Positions 1 through 10,932 of a stretch of 64,000 nt of DNA are shown piece after piece. This DNA is from Boswellia sacra (Eukaryota; Streptophyta; Magnoliopsida; Sapindales; Burseraceae), in NCBI GenBank assembly GCA_013180625.2, contig SNVD02011093.1, positions 484,556-548,555 of the forward strand. The letters are read 5' to 3'. A program made the position numbers and the translations under genes. Numbering within the stretch: the stretch's first letter is position 1; each line of letters begins with the position of its first letter. Under the pieces are notes generated by a model. That model did no database searches and was not told the origin of the DNA. It saw only the letters and a program-made list of their open reading frames with translations.

Positions 1-269
1 TACCCTGAAAGATCAGAATACACATATATAGTGTTTGGTGGCTTTCCTAAATTAGCTTTTATATTCTTGTGCGTATTCTATATCTCTTAATAAATATTGT
101 TGAATTCCACATTGGATGGTCAAGGAAGGGTCTTGGGTACGTTTATAAAGAGAATTCTTGGTTCGGAACGAGGACAAGCAGCAGAAGCAATACATTCTGT
201 CACACGTTTTAATATAATCATAGAATCTCAGTGGGCATCAAACTGTGATTTAAACAGCCAGCTAATTGA

Positions 270-1910
270 ATATTTCCTTGTAAACAGGACCAAATCCACC
301 CTCGCCAAGCTTATTTATAAACGAAAACTACTTATCTGTAGCCGCCTCAATGTCAGCCAAAGTATATATTATCAGGTTGGAATCATTTTTTCTAAAATCT
401 CCAGCAGCTACCATAGTACTTACTTCATCATCTGATTTTTTAGCCGAGTCTATGTTACCTACATGAAGTAATAGAAAAAAAGATTACCAGATTATCAATT
501 AAGCATGTATGGTTATAGAAATTTTAACAATTAATCCTCAGCTACATATGGAATATTTATACCTCGAAGAATTTACCTTTAGATTTGAGGTTTCTCATCC
601 TGCAGAAAAAGTTGCAAGTCACAATGCCTATTAGGAGAATAACAGTTGCTGTTGTAGTCAATGCGATAACTAACACACGCCAGTTATCTTTTTTTCCCCC
701 CTTTTTTTACTGTCCCCAGCGGTCGAAGAATCATTTGTTTTGTCAACCTCAGCTGAAAAAAAAAAATATTTCAAATATTTAACTCAATGGGACAAAATAA
801 AGGTTATTACAAAAATTAATTTTATATAAACCTTAAATTGATGTTAATTTTCCATAGCTTACCTGCTGCTTGAGACAGCTCCCAATTATGATCCATGAAC
901 ACTTGCCAAACAAAGTAACCAAGTAGCCTCTTCTCCTTTGCATAAGAAATCTTAACTCTAACAACATTGACATCGTCAAAACAAAGCCAAACTGTGCCTA
1001 TTGAGCGGTAACTCACCACGTAAGTTGCGTTATACTCACCTTTAGCTCCATGTAGCTTAATGTAACTTTTGATTTCCTTGTAGCTCAAGAATCCAGCATT
1101 TGAATTGGCTGGTCCTGCTGCTGGCGAACCAATACCATTAACCTTGGGGTCCACAAGTGTCCATGAATAGCCATAGAAGGGCAAGCAAAAAACCAACTTA
1201 TTAGATGACAATCCTGCACCGATCCACGCCTTTATATCGTCGTCCGTATTAGGACCACCACTTGGTCATATAGAGCTGCATTAGCCCCTGTAAAGTTTGC
1301 GTCTGTCGTAGGCGTTCTGTATTCAGTGGTAACAACATGAACCCAATCCAAGCATCTCTGTATCGAGTCTACAGGATAATTTACGGAACGTTGAACTGAG
1401 GCGGTCAATATAAGTTGTGACTGCCTAGATTCTCTTGCCTCTAGAATGGCAGCTGCTCGCCATTCTCTAAAGAAAATACCCATATGGAGCACATGGGAGA
1501 TAGTGTTTGGCCAGAACCAAAAGTCTAGGCCACGGAAGCCATAAAGCCTAGCATTTTTAATTGACGAGTCGATGAAAGATTATCTGTAAGAATCGTTGCT
1601 TAGCATTGAAGAATAGGTAATTGCATTTGCCTTAACGGACAGAATCGTTGTGACAGATGGGTTTTGTTGTCTCACAGTGTCTGTGAAGGTGGAGAATGAA
1701 ATTTCTTCAGAAAGTGATGGCAAAGATAGCTGGTAGGTAGAGGAATTCACGTAAGCATAGCCGAAAATAAGATTATTTATGGGAGCAGAATTTATATTTG
1801 AAACGGGAAACTCAACATCTTTGTACTAGTAAAAACCAGCTCTGATCCAAGTTTGCGCCTTTGAAGTGCACAATTTAAGACAGAAAAAAATAAGAACTAT
1901 AATGAGAATC
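270..1910 (-). pseudogene. Decayed CHRK-like GH18 chitinase/receptor kinase paralogue
   Basis: Read on the minus strand this matches, exon by exon, the intact gene at 25183-29033. A signal-peptide-like stretch followed by KAQTWIRAGFY lies near 1826-1910, and the next Trp codon is TAG. GH18 pieces follow at about 1500-1800 (frame-broken), 1232-1492 (REWRAAAILEA...) and 822-1211 (LPFYGYSWTL...YVVSYRSIGT...WELSQAAG). The splice donor after QAAG is kept near 862. A transmembrane-exon relic lies at about 560-720 and a glycine-loop kinase exon at about 270-345. The GH18 active-site stretch reads GLDFWFW, so even the ancestor lacked the catalytic acid. Retained introns argue for a segmental or tandem duplicate rather than a retrocopy. 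The rest of the kinase would lie left of the window or is lost. Confident as a pseudogene of this family. Confidence 0.85.
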
Positions 1911-2350
1911 TTGGGTGCCGTTATTGAGGAAATTAGCGGCTCTAACTGCATACTTGAAATGGTGCAGCTGTTATTTTTTAATTGTACACGAAAAAGTGTG
2001 ATGCTTGTGATAGATGCTAGAACTTCAACTTTTTCCACACGGATCGAATCTAATTTTAAGTCAGCAACAAAAATGTCTTGGTCAAGTTGCACGCGTTGTT
2101 GATTGATTTTAAAATGATTTTATTTTCACTTTCAGAAAGAGAGACAGAACTAGCCAACGTGTTCTATGCTTTAAACTTTGTAAGATATATTAATTTAGGT
2201 CGTCATTGTTAAAGTCCCACTCATCATTTATTTATTATTAATAACGTGGTCCATGCTTTAACCTTTGTTGCAATATTAATGTTAAGTCAACAAAATGAAT
2301 GCCTGTCCCCTTGTATTGCTTTATATTTAAATTGCGGTGCTACTGCGTAT

Positions 2351-2734
2351 GAAAAACTTTAGAACGTTCATAACCATTGTAATTAACTAAATACTAGAAG
2401 CATATATGTATAAACCTCGCGCCTATTAGTGGTAACATAAAGACCTGAAAAACTTTAGAACGTTCATAACCATTGTAATTAACTAAATACTAGAAGCATA
2501 TATGTATAAACCTCGCGCCTATTAGTGGTAACATAAAGACCTGAAAAACTTTAGAACGTTCATAACCATTGTAATTAACTAAATACTAGAAGCATATATG
2601 TATAAACCTCGCGCCTATTAGTGGTAACATAAAGACCTGAAAAACTTTAGAACGTTCATAACCATTGTAATTAACTAAATACTAGAAGCATATATGTATA
2701 AACCTCGCGCCTATTAGTGGTAACATAAAGACCT
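2351..2734. repeat. Four tandem 96-bp repeats
   Basis: Four head-to-tail copies of a 96-bp unit begin at 2351, 2447, 2543 and 2639, each opening with GAAAAACTTTAGAACGTTC and closing with CATAAAGACCT. They look identical by eye, so the expansion is recent, or was maintained by conversion, or is an assembly stutter. No ORF runs through the array. The unit is longer than a microsatellite and is not CRISPR-like, since there are no variable spacers. Confidence 0.93.
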
Positions 2735-3574
2735 TCAGGTCCCCGCCCTACTAAAAGTTCATGAATTATATATAAATATTATAGGACTTAGATAATGACC
2801 ACCTACTTGAAGAAAGGAAGTACAAAATAAAAATAAATTAAAAAAAGGATTACCTTAAGGTATTTTTATAAAAATGATGTAATAATAACATAATAATTAT
2901 AATTAATAAAATAATGTAATAGTATAACAATTAGCCAATAATATTATATTTAAGTTAATAATTTATAGAATAATTAATTTTAAATGTAAAAATATTGTTA
3001 CGTTATTATTTTAATAAAAATATTAACAAATATTTAATATTTTTAGTCTACATATTGAACTAATTTTTATTCATATTGACTTAAATTAAAAAAAAATTAG
3101 CTACATTTAAAAATCAAATTCTTAAAATTATTATATACCAATATATAGTTCAATCTCATCCTACACTAATTATAAGACAATATTATATATATTTCACTTC
3201 ATTCAGGTTCCAATCCTAATTTGAATCACAATGGCTATTTACCTGACAATCCTTCTTATTTTATAACTTTACAATACAGTCCCTTCTGACCTTTGTCTGT
3301 TCAATCACTCATAACTTTTCGAATTCAACTCCGATTTGTTATTTGTAAATTTCTACAAAAACTAAACATCCGTAGCTTCGCAACGGTATATGACTCATTA
3401 TTAGATTCCTCCTGAATTAATTTCTGTGATTTTTCAAAGTCACATATCAGTTTTCGAGACCCTTCACTACTTCTTCTCACCCTTCTCTTCTTGGTCCTCA
3501 AGGGCATCTTGATCATTTTTCTTGCTTGACATTCATCTTTATTTCATCATCGAGCCTCAAAAATTCAATGTCTA
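2735..3574. other. AT-rich intergenic stretch
   Basis: Strongly AT-rich DNA with runs of A and T and no convincing gene. The short ORFs here carry no recognisable domain. The sequence from about 3230 may be the eroded edge of the copia relic that starts near 3575. Confidence 0.5.
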
Positions 3575-3801
3575 CAAACGAGGCATTCCAAAATTTCAAG
3601 ATTGGAAGAAAAGGGTTGAAGTCCAAACAGGAAGAAAGGTTCGGAAGCTTAGATACGATAATGATTTGGAGTCCCTGAAGGAAGAGTTCAACCAATTTTA
3701 CAATAATGAGGAAGTGGTGAGGCACAAGACAGTATCGAGGACACCACAACAAAACAGCATGGCTGAAAGGATGAACATAACGCTTGTTGAGAAGGTTAGA
3801 T
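3575..3801 (+). pseudogene. Copia integrase relic, left part (Tork/Tnt1-like)
   Basis: The plus strand encodes FQDWKKRVEVQTGRKVRKL, then LRYDNDLESLKEEF and KTVSRTPQQNSMAERMN. This is the C-terminal half of a Ty1/copia integrase core, where the family normally reads LRSDNGGEY...TPQQNGVAERMN. The reading breaks off at 3801 exactly where the hAT-type element begins and resumes at 13018 on the far side. The 8 bases GGTTAGAT at 3794-3801 are repeated at 13010-13017. Earlier integrase and gag sequence is not recognisable upstream. Confidence 0.8.
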
Positions 3802-5143
3802 TAGGGTTGGCAGTGGGGCGGAGCGAGTCCGGGGCGGTAGGTACCCATCTTTGCCCCATTGAATTTTTTCTTACCCCGCCCCACCCTATTGCGCCGAAAT
3901 GAGGCGGGGTGGGGCAGGGCAAAATTTTAAATCGAAGACCCGACCCCGCCTCGCCCTGCCCTGGCCAATTTGAATTTTATTGAATTATTTTATCTAAAAT
4001 ATAAATATATTTATAACCATTATTTAAAAATTACAAAAAAAATTATATTCAATCTAGTTCATTAAAAAAAATAAATACATTTATAAAATTTTAAAATAAT
4101 ATAAATATAATTTATTCTTAATCTAAAATAAAATACATATGCACATGATATATATCCTAACGTATTTCATAACAAATCTAATTATTCGATAATCATTAAA
4201 AGTTAAAAAAAGCTAATTTATATTAGATAAAAAAAATCTTTGTATAAATTTTTATTTATATTTGCATTGTAAGCTAAATGGTGATTGTATTTAAACTTAA
4301 AAGAACTAAAGTTAATTAATATTATATAAAAAAATCCATTACCCATAAAATTTATGTAAGCTTTCATTTTTATTGGCATTATGCAAGCTAAATGGTAATT
4401 GTATAAATTAGTTATATCATCTAAAAAAATAGTGACCACTAATTACAATTTGATTTTATTAGTAATAATGTTACACACTTTATTAAAAATAATATTAAAA
4501 GCATATTATTGCTTGTAAACTAGTTAATTGACAATTTTTCAATCTAATAATAATAATAATAATATAATTGACATATACTAATTAATTAACATTATAAATA
4601 TTTACAAAACATTAATAATTCAATTAATTAATTTAAATTACAATAAATCATATATTTAAGGTTATCAGATTGTTCTTATCATATTTCTATTTACATATTT
4701 AGAAAATAATATATTGATTATATTATAGGTATATGTTTTGGAAATGCTCTTGTTAATATTGCAATAATTTAATTAGTACTTAATAATCCATATCAATATT
4801 GTATATATTATACAAATTCAATTATTATAAAAAACAAATATTTTATTTTATCATTATAACATGACTAAAATGATATTAATATTCTAAAAGATGTTAATTA
4901 TTAATTAAAATGTTACTTTTATCAAAGTATTTGTATTGTTTGTAAAATTATAAAGAATTCACATACATGAAAAGTTTAACAAATATAACACAAAAAATTA
5001 CTAAATAGTCTCAAAATTTTAAAACTTTACAAATACAAGCTTATATTTTGCGGGGAGGGGCGGGGCGGGGCAATGAGTCCAGGGGTTGGACTTGGTCCCA
5101 GACCTGCCCCGGCTGGGGCAAAGTTATTTTGCCTCGGACCCAC
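3802..5143. mobile_element. hAT-type non-autonomous element, left part
   Basis: Begins TAGGGTTGGCAG, with GC-rich ends (GGGGCGGAGCGAGTCCGGGG) and a very AT-rich core. It continues after the copia insertion at 12931-13009, ending TTGCCATCCCTA, which is a near-perfect inverted copy of the start. The flanking 8-bp duplication GGTTAGAT (3794-3801 and 13010-13017) is the hAT signature. No transposase is coded, so it needed one in trans. A relative lies at 15749-17158. Confidence 0.85.
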
Positions 5144-7206
5144 TGTTAGCCCTAAGGCTACATGATAATTTTGATGATAACAATACACATTGATTCATTG
5201 TGATTTACTAACATGTTTATTTATGTGCAAGAGTAATATCATTGAAATAATTATAAAATCAAGAAGAGGCTTATTAAAATGAAGTGTTGAAGCTAAGGAG
5301 AAGACTACATGTTAAAGGCACCAAAGTTTAAGAACAAGGTTTGATTCAAGGAATGTGACACATGAGCAATGTTCAATCAATTGGTCATATATATCTCTAT
5401 AGATGTCCAAATGATGTGATTCTTGAGCCTTTGGAAAGCTTACTCAATTTATAACATTTCATATGTTTTAAAGAAATTCAAATTTCAAGTGTAAGGTTGT
5501 CCAAATCATTATGCAAGTTGAAAGACAAATGGAAGTAGCTGACATGAGCACCGAATACTCTTTTGGACATATCTTGAGCTAGAAAAATCAAAATGACTTG
5601 ATTCTTACGGTATTGGAAAGAGGATGTAATGAGGCACATTTCATATGTTTTGAAGAAATTCAAATTTCAAATAGAAGTCCGACATAATTGACATGAAATT
5701 TGGTGGACTGACACAGAGAAGAAAAATCAACTCATATGAGCACTGAATGATTTTTTTGTCCATATCTTGAGATAGAGATATCCGAATGCTTTGATTTTTA
5801 ATGTTTTGGAAAGATAATTCAAATATGCAGATCTTTTATGTTTTGAATAAATTCAAATTTCAAACGGAAGGCTGACAGAATTATCACTCAATTCGGTGGA
5901 CTGACACAAGGAAGAAAAATCAAGTCACATGAACACCGAATGGTGTTTTGGCCATATCATGAGCTACAGATATCCAAATGACTTGGTTCTTGATGAGTTG
6001 GAAAGCTTATTCAATTGTACAGATCTTTTATGTTTTGCAGATTCTCAAATTTCAAGCGGAACATTGACAAAAATGGCAGAAAATATTACAGTTTTTATGG
6101 TGGGCAGAAAATATGGAGTTGGTGTCTTCACTTGATTAAGTTCATCACATTTGCTTATAAAAGGAGCCCTTCTCCTATGCATTCAAAAAGAGCAAGAGAA
6201 GCATCTATCAAGCAAAAAAAAAAAAAAAAACAAGATAAATATCAAGTCTAGACAACTTTTATATTCTTTATCTACTCTTTGAAGAGAGTTGTACTTTTGT
6301 TGTAAAAATTATCCTTGTTCTTGTATTGTGGTGAGAGTGAGATATTCTTGTAAAGGATAATAGTTATCCTTGAGAGAACTCTTGTTGTGTGTTATCAAGA
6401 GTTGAAGGAAGTTTCCTTGGTGAGGTTGTTCATCAAGAAGAACTCTTGGTGTGGTGTTATCAAGAGTTGAAGGAAGTTGCCTTGGTGAGGTTGTTCATCA
6501 AGAAGAACTCTTGGTGTGGTGTTATCAAGGTTGAAGGAAGTTGCCTTGGTGAGGTTGTTCATCAAGAAGAACTCTTGGTGTGGTGTTATCAAGGTTGAAG
6601 AAGTTGCCTTGGTGAGGTTGTTCATCAAGAAGAACTCTTGGTGTGGTGTTATCAAGAGTTGAAGGAAGTTGCCTTGGTGAGGTTGTTCATCAAGAAGAAC
6701 TCTTGGTGTGGTGTTATCAAGGGTTGAAGGAAGTTGCCTTGGTGAGGTTGTTCATCAAGAAGAACTCTTGGTGTGGTGTTATCAAGGGTTGAAGGAAGTT
6801 GCCTTGGTGAGGTTGTTCATCAAGAAGAACTCTTGGTGTGGTGTTATCAAGAGTTGGAAGAAAAAGTCTTGGTGAGGTTGTTCATCAAGCAAGTTGTAAA
6901 GATTTCTACAACTTAGTGGAAAGCTTAGCTCGTGGAGCTAGGAGCCCGTGGACGTAGGCAAGGTTTGCCGAACCACGTAAATTGAGTTTGCACTCTCTCT
7001 ATCCCTATCCTCTTTACATTTACTTGCACTTGTGATTGTTCTTTATTGCTATTCTCTTGATTGCATTCTATTTTCATCTTCTTCACCTTTATTCTCAAAG
7101 AAAGAGTTAAATAATTTTGATCTTTCAAGAAAAGTTTTCTAAATCCGTTTTGATAAATAAAAACCCAATTCACCCCCCCTCTTGGGTTGCCATACCTGGG
7201 TCAACA
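5144..7206 (+). repeat. 5' LTR of copia copy 1
   Basis: A 2063-bp LTR, TG...CA. U3 (5144 to about 6150) is built of about four degenerate units of roughly 180-190 bp, each opening near ACATGAGCACCGAATG (about 5363, 5542, 5733 and 5925). A TATA-like TATAAAAGGAGCC lies at about 6158. Downstream is a minisatellite of about 65 bp per unit. The LTR ends just before the primer-binding site. Confidence 0.9.
6391..6890 (+). repeat. 65-bp minisatellite inside the LTR (8 units)
   Basis: Units start with GTTATCAAG at 6391, 6456, 6521, 6585, 6648, 6713, 6778 and 6843, so the period is 63-65 bp. Each contains TTGCCTTGGTGAGGTTG and AAGAACTCTTGGTGTGG. The same array has about 7 units in the 3' LTR (12177-12600), 5 in the solo LTR (22904-23200), 3 in copy 2, and 3 and 4 in the LTRs of copy 3. 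Short ORFs through it are by-products of the repeat. Confidence 0.93.
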
Positions 7207-7208
7207 AG

Positions 7209-7220
7209 TGGTATCAGAGC
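7209..7220 (+). promoter_or_regulatory. Primer-binding site (initiator tRNA-Met type)
   Basis: TGGTATCAGAGC lies two bases after the 5' LTR end (LTR...TCAACA, then AG). This is the standard copia minus-strand priming site matching the 3' end of initiator tRNA-Met. The same site follows the 5' LTR of copy 3 at about 56644. Confidence 0.95.
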
Positions 7221-7261
7221 AAGGTTGCTCAATTTTTTAAATCTTAATCGATTTTTGAGCT

Positions 7262-8872
7262 ATGGCAACTTTTAATTCAACTTCATATGTTGAGGGACTT
7301 TCTATCTCTAGACCTCCATTTTTTAATGGAAGTGATTACTCTTATTGGAAAACTAGAATGAGTATTTTCTTGAAATCTTTTGATTATGATTTGTGGTCTA
7401 TTGTTTTGGAAGGACCTTTTGTTCCTACCAAAATTGAAAATGGGGAATGCATGCTTAAAGAACCTAAAGAGTTTAGTGAAGATGATAAAAAGAAATTGAG
7501 TTTGAATGCTAAAGCTATGAATGTGTTGTATTATGCTCTAGATAGAAATGAGTTTAATAGAATATCTACTTGTTCTACGGCACAAGAAATATGGCACACA
7601 CTTGAAGTAACTCATGAAGGAACTAGTCAAGTTAAAGAATCCAAAATTAGTATGCTAGTTCATAGTTATGAGCTTTTTAAGATGAAATCGGATGAATCAA
7701 TTTCTGAAATGTTTACTAGATTTACGGATATTATTAATAGTTTGAAATCTCTTGGTAAATCTTATTCTAATGTTGAAATGGTGAGAAAGATTCTTAGGTG
7801 TCTACCAAAATCTTGGGAGCCAAAGGTAACGGCAATTCAAGAAGCAAAGGACCTCACCAAACTACCATTAGAAGAACTTATGGGTTTTCTCATGACTCAT
7901 GAAATAACCTTGAAGGAGAATGAAGAAGATTTCAAGAAAAAGAAAAATATCGCTTTCAAATCTTCAACAAAAGAAGATGATGAGTCCGACGATGAAGGAG
8001 ATGATGAAGATCTTGCATTCATAACAGGAAAGCTAAAAAGGATGATTAGAAGAAACCAAGGATTCAAGAAGAATTCTAGAAGGGAATACAAAGGGCAAAG
8101 CTCAAAGCAAGATAAGAAAAATGATCAAGTCATTTGCTATGAGTGCAAGAAACCGGGACATGTAAAGATGGATTGTCCTTTCTTCAAGAGTCAAAACAAG
8201 AAATCCAAAGCAATGAAAGCCACAATTTGGGATGATAGTGAAGCTAGCTCCACCGAAGAAGAAGATTGCGAAGTGGCAAACATGTGCTTTATGGCTTTAA
8301 GTGAAGATGAGGTTAGTATTCGAAACTATGATCCTAAACTTTCATATGATGAATTACTTGAAGCATTCCAAAATTTACATGTGCAAGTTGATAAGCAAAA
8401 TTCAAAAATTAATGCTTTCAAAAAGAAGTCAAAAATCATGTTATCTCAATTAGAAGAGGTGGTAGAAATAAATGAAGCTTTAGAAAATGAAAATGAAATT
8501 TTAAAGCAAAAAGATTTTGAAAGTTTGGAAAGTCAAATACATTTATTAAAAACTGAAAATGACATTTTAAAACAAAAGGATTTTGATAAATTGGAGAAAC
8601 AAAATGCTAGTTTGAAAAAGGAAAATAATGACTTAAGAAATATTGTTGATAGTTTTACAAAAAGCACAAAAAATTTGAATTCTATGTTACAAAACCAAAG
8701 GTGTGTTTTTGATAAAAGAGGGTTAGGATATAAAACTCATAAAAATCAAAAGTATTTTAAAAATTATTTTGCCATGCATCTTCTAGGAATAATCCTAATC
8801 ATTCATGTACTTATTGTGGAAGAAAAGGACACAAAGTGCATTCTTGCTATATTAAGAGAAATCCTAATTTGA
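7262..8872 (+). CDS. gag: Copia gag (UBN2-type capsid, CCHC knuckle)
   Basis: 536 codons from MATFNSTSYVEGLSIS, 42 bases after the primer site. Residues about 20-230 form the DUF4219/UBN2 gag fold (FNGSDYSYWKTRMSIF; LRCLPKSWEPKVTAIQEA). An acidic linker (DDESDDEGDDEDL) is followed by a CCHC knuckle CYECKKPGHVKMDC near residue 292. The C-terminal third is a lysine/glutamate-rich coiled coil (QIHLLKTENDILKQKDFDKL). A second knuckle (CTYCGRKGHKV in copy 2) lies near 8800 but is out of frame here, so the last residues after about 8770 are a frameshift product. In full elements gag-pol is one reading frame. The product would coat element RNA in cytoplasmic particles. Confidence 0.88.
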   Translation: MATFNSTSYVEGLSISRPPFFNGSDYSYWKTRMSIFLKSFDYDLWSIVLEGPFVPTKIENGECMLKEPKEFSEDDKKKLSLNAKAMNVLYYALDRNEFNRISTCSTAQEIWHTLEVTHEGTSQVKESKISMLVHSYELFKMKSDESISEMFTRFTDIINSLKSLGKSYSNVEMVRKILRCLPKSWEPKVTAIQEAKDLTKLPLEELMGFLMTHEITLKENEEDFKKKKNIAFKSSTKEDDESDDEGDDEDLAFITGKLKRMIRRNQGFKKNSRREYKGQSSKQDKKNDQVICYECKKPGHVKMDCPFFKSQNKKSKAMKATIWDDSEASSTEEEDCEVANMCFMALSEDEVSIRNYDPKLSYDELLEAFQNLHVQVDKQNSKINAFKKKSKIMLSQLEEVVEINEALENENEILKQKDFESLESQIHLLKTENDILKQKDFDKLEKQNASLKKENNDLRNIVDSFTKSTKNLNSMLQNQRCVFDKRGLGYKTHKNQKYFKNYFAMHLLGIILIIHVLIVEEKDTKCILAILREILI

Positions 8873-8987
8873 AACAAATATGGGTTCCAAAAAGTACCAT
8901 AACTAACCCCCAAGGAGTCAAGAACTTTTGGGTACCAAAAAGTTACTCATTGAATGTTGATTGTAGAGACAAAGTGGCAAACACAAG

Positions 8988-9560
8988 TGGTACTTAGATA
9001 GTGGATGCTCAAGGCATATGACCGGAGATGCCTCCAAGTTCTCAAGATTAATCATGAAGAAAGGAGGATATGTGACCTTCGATGATAATGTCAAAGGAAG
9101 GGTAATCGGACATGGTGATATTGGTAACCCTTCTTCACCTATTATTAAAGATCTTTTGCTTGTTCATGGTTTAAAACATGATTTGATTAGCATTAGTCAA
9201 TTGTGTGATAAGGGATATTTTGTTACTTTTGAGCCTAATAGATGTGTGATTAAGGATGTTAGTAACAATAAGACATTATTTGCTGGTAATAGATGTGGTA
9301 ATATTTATACAATTGATATTGATGTTAATGATCATGTAGAAAATTGTTTCATTGTTAATCATGATGCTTGGTTATGGCATAGAAGATTAGGTCATGCTAG
9401 CATGGACACAATTTCAAAAATTTCTAAAAATGATTTAGTTGATGGTCTTCCAAAAATAAAATTTGAAAAGGATAAGATTTGTGATGCTTGTCAATTTGGA
9501 AAACAAGTGAGAACTTCTTTTAAACAAAAGAAATTTATTTCAACAAATAAACCTCTATAA
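8988..9560 (+). CDS. Copia protease C-terminal part and GAG-pre-integrase domain
   Basis: Starts in frame with WYLDSGCSRHMTG, which carries the D-S-G protease active site. It continues through a retropepsin-like region (LLLVHGLKHDLISISQLCDKG) into the HHCC zinc finger of integrase (WHRRLGHASMDTI...ICDACQFGK). It is in a different frame from gag, so a frameshift lies between. It ends at a TAA where copy 3 reads CAA, so this is a nonsense mutation and not a natural end. The first Met inside is at 9018, but the polyprotein frame clearly begins earlier. Confidence 0.85.
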   Translation, partial: WYLDSGCSRHMTGDASKFSRLIMKKGGYVTFDDNVKGRVIGHGDIGNPSSPIIKDLLLVHGLKHDLISISQLCDKGYFVTFEPNRCVIKDVSNNKTLFAGNRCGNIYTIDIDVNDHVENCFIVNHDAWLWHRRLGHASMDTISKISKNDLVDGLPKIKFEKDKICDACQFGKQVRTSFKQKKFISTNKPL

Positions 9561-10380
9561 TTACTTCATTTTGATTTATTTGGACCATCAAGAACTCAAA
9601 GCCTTGGTGGAAAGTATTATGTTTTTGTTATTATGGATGATTATTCAAGATTCACTTGGGTATTATTCTTGAAAACTAAAAATGAGACCATACAAGCTTT
9701 TTCAAAATTTGCAAAAAGAGTCCAAAATCAAAAAGGGTATTCTATTGTGTCCATTAGGAGTGATCATGGTGGTGAAGTAGACAATGTTGCATTTGAAAAT
9801 CTTTGTGATTAAAATGGTTTTGAGCATAATTTTTCCTCACCTAGAACTCCACAACAAAATGGTGTTGTTGAGAGGAAAAATAAGACTATCTAAGAAATGG
9901 CTAGGACCATGTTACTTGAAAATAATTTGCCAAAATATTTTTGGGCCGAAGCCATTAATACCGCATGCTTTATAATCAATAGAGTCCATATTAGAGCTTT
10001 AATGAAGAAAACTCCTTATGAACTTTGGAAAGGAAGAAAACTCAATATTGGATTTTTTAAAGTTTTTAGATGTAAATGTTTTATTTTAAACACCAAGGAT
10101 AACCTTGAAAAATTTGATGCAAAAGCCGATGTTGGAATTTTTGTTGGCTACTCCAACCATAGTAAAGCATATAGAGTTTTTAACAAAAAGACTCTTACTA
10201 TTGAAGAATCTATGCATGTTGAATTTGATGAAACTAATGTGATTTCTTCAAAGAATTTAGATTATGATATTGTTGAGGTAGAAAGGTAAATCAAGGAATC
10301 AAGGCTTGATGAAAAGAACCAAAATGAATTACAACTTCAACAAGAAAAGATTGAGGAAGTAAATGACTCTTCCAAAAATT
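9561..10380 (+). pseudogene. Copia integrase core and C-terminus with three stops
   Basis: Directly continues the frame: LDLFGPSRTQSLGGKYYVF-like start, MDDYSRFTWVLFLKT, SIRSDHGGE and SSPRTPQQNGVVERKN, giving D, D and E catalytic regions. The C-terminal YELWKGRK...GYSNHSKAYRVFNKKT follows. Stops interrupt it at about 9810 (GAA to TAA), about 9892 and about 10287 (both CAA to TAA compared with copy 3). Most are C-to-T type changes, as expected from decay of methylated cytosines in a silenced element. A frameshift near 10370 leads towards the RT start. Confidence 0.85.
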
Positions 10381-10447
10381 ACCAAGGGAATGGAGGTATG
10401 CAAAAACTCATCCTAAAGATCTCATTATTGTTGAACCATCACAAGGT

Positions 10448-10693
10448 ATGAGAACTAGATCTTCTTTTAGTAACTTTTGTAATCATTTTACTTTTGTCTC
10501 TCAATTTGAACCAAAATCTTTTAAAAAAACCGAAAATGACGAAAGTTTGATTTTGGCTATGCAAGAAGAATTAAACCAATTTGAGAGAAATCAAGTTTGG
10601 GAATTAGTCCTAGACCCAAATATGACTAAACCCTTTAGTCAAGATAGATTTTGTATAATTAGAAGAGAATTAGGCATGTTGGATATGTCTTAA
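10448..10693 (+). pseudogene. Reverse transcriptase stub: RT and RNase H deleted
   Basis: Encodes the usual lead-in to copia RT (FEPKSFKKTENDESLILAMQEELNQFERNQVWELV) and then leaves homology after about 10605. The rest (TKPFSQDRF...LGMLDMS) is 3' untranslated sequence translated in passing. The whole RT and RNase H is missing. The same joint (GGGAATTAGTC, then TAGACC and ATATGACTAAACC) recurs in copy 3 near 59695-59725, so the deletion predates both insertions. Confidence 0.85.
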
Positions 10694-10920
10694 TTTTGCT
10701 TTAATATGATAATCTTTGAATGGTAGCATATGTTAAGGGGGAGAATATATTTATGGGGAGTAGTTAATTTGATTACATCTTTTTGATGATAACAAAAGGG
10801 GGAGAAATAGTTGGATTGCTTATATTCATAACAAGTGTCATCTTTTTGTTTATTCTTGATTTTATTTTCATTCTTTATTTAGATATTATTTGAAAGCAAT
10901 CAATGGTTTGTCATCATCAA

Positions 10921-10932
10921 AAAGGGGGAGAT
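10921..10932 (+). promoter_or_regulatory. Polypurine tract of copia copy 1
   Basis: AAAGGGGGAGAT directly precedes the 3' LTR and is the expected plus-strand primer. Further AAGGGGGAGAA tracts occur nearby at about 10735 and 10797, a feature shared by copies 2 and 3. Confidence 0.9.

Noticed and set aside
3522..3902. A single 126-codon protein
   Set aside because: The first part is copia integrase and the last 30 codons are the GC-rich hAT terminus, so the ORF merely spans an insertion border.
5478..5663. A 61-codon antisense ORF (MNFFKTYEMC...) found again at 22011, 55237 and 60200 and, in plus orientation, at 51852
   Set aside because: Its recurrence is explained by the repeated LTR U3 units. 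There is no sign of coding constraint beyond LTR similarity.
6389..6655. ORFs of 69-86 codons with repeated HQEELLVWCYQ / HQEFFLMNNLTKAT peptides
   Set aside because: They are frames through the 65-bp LTR minisatellite on both strands. The unit is not a multiple of three in most copies and no domain is present.
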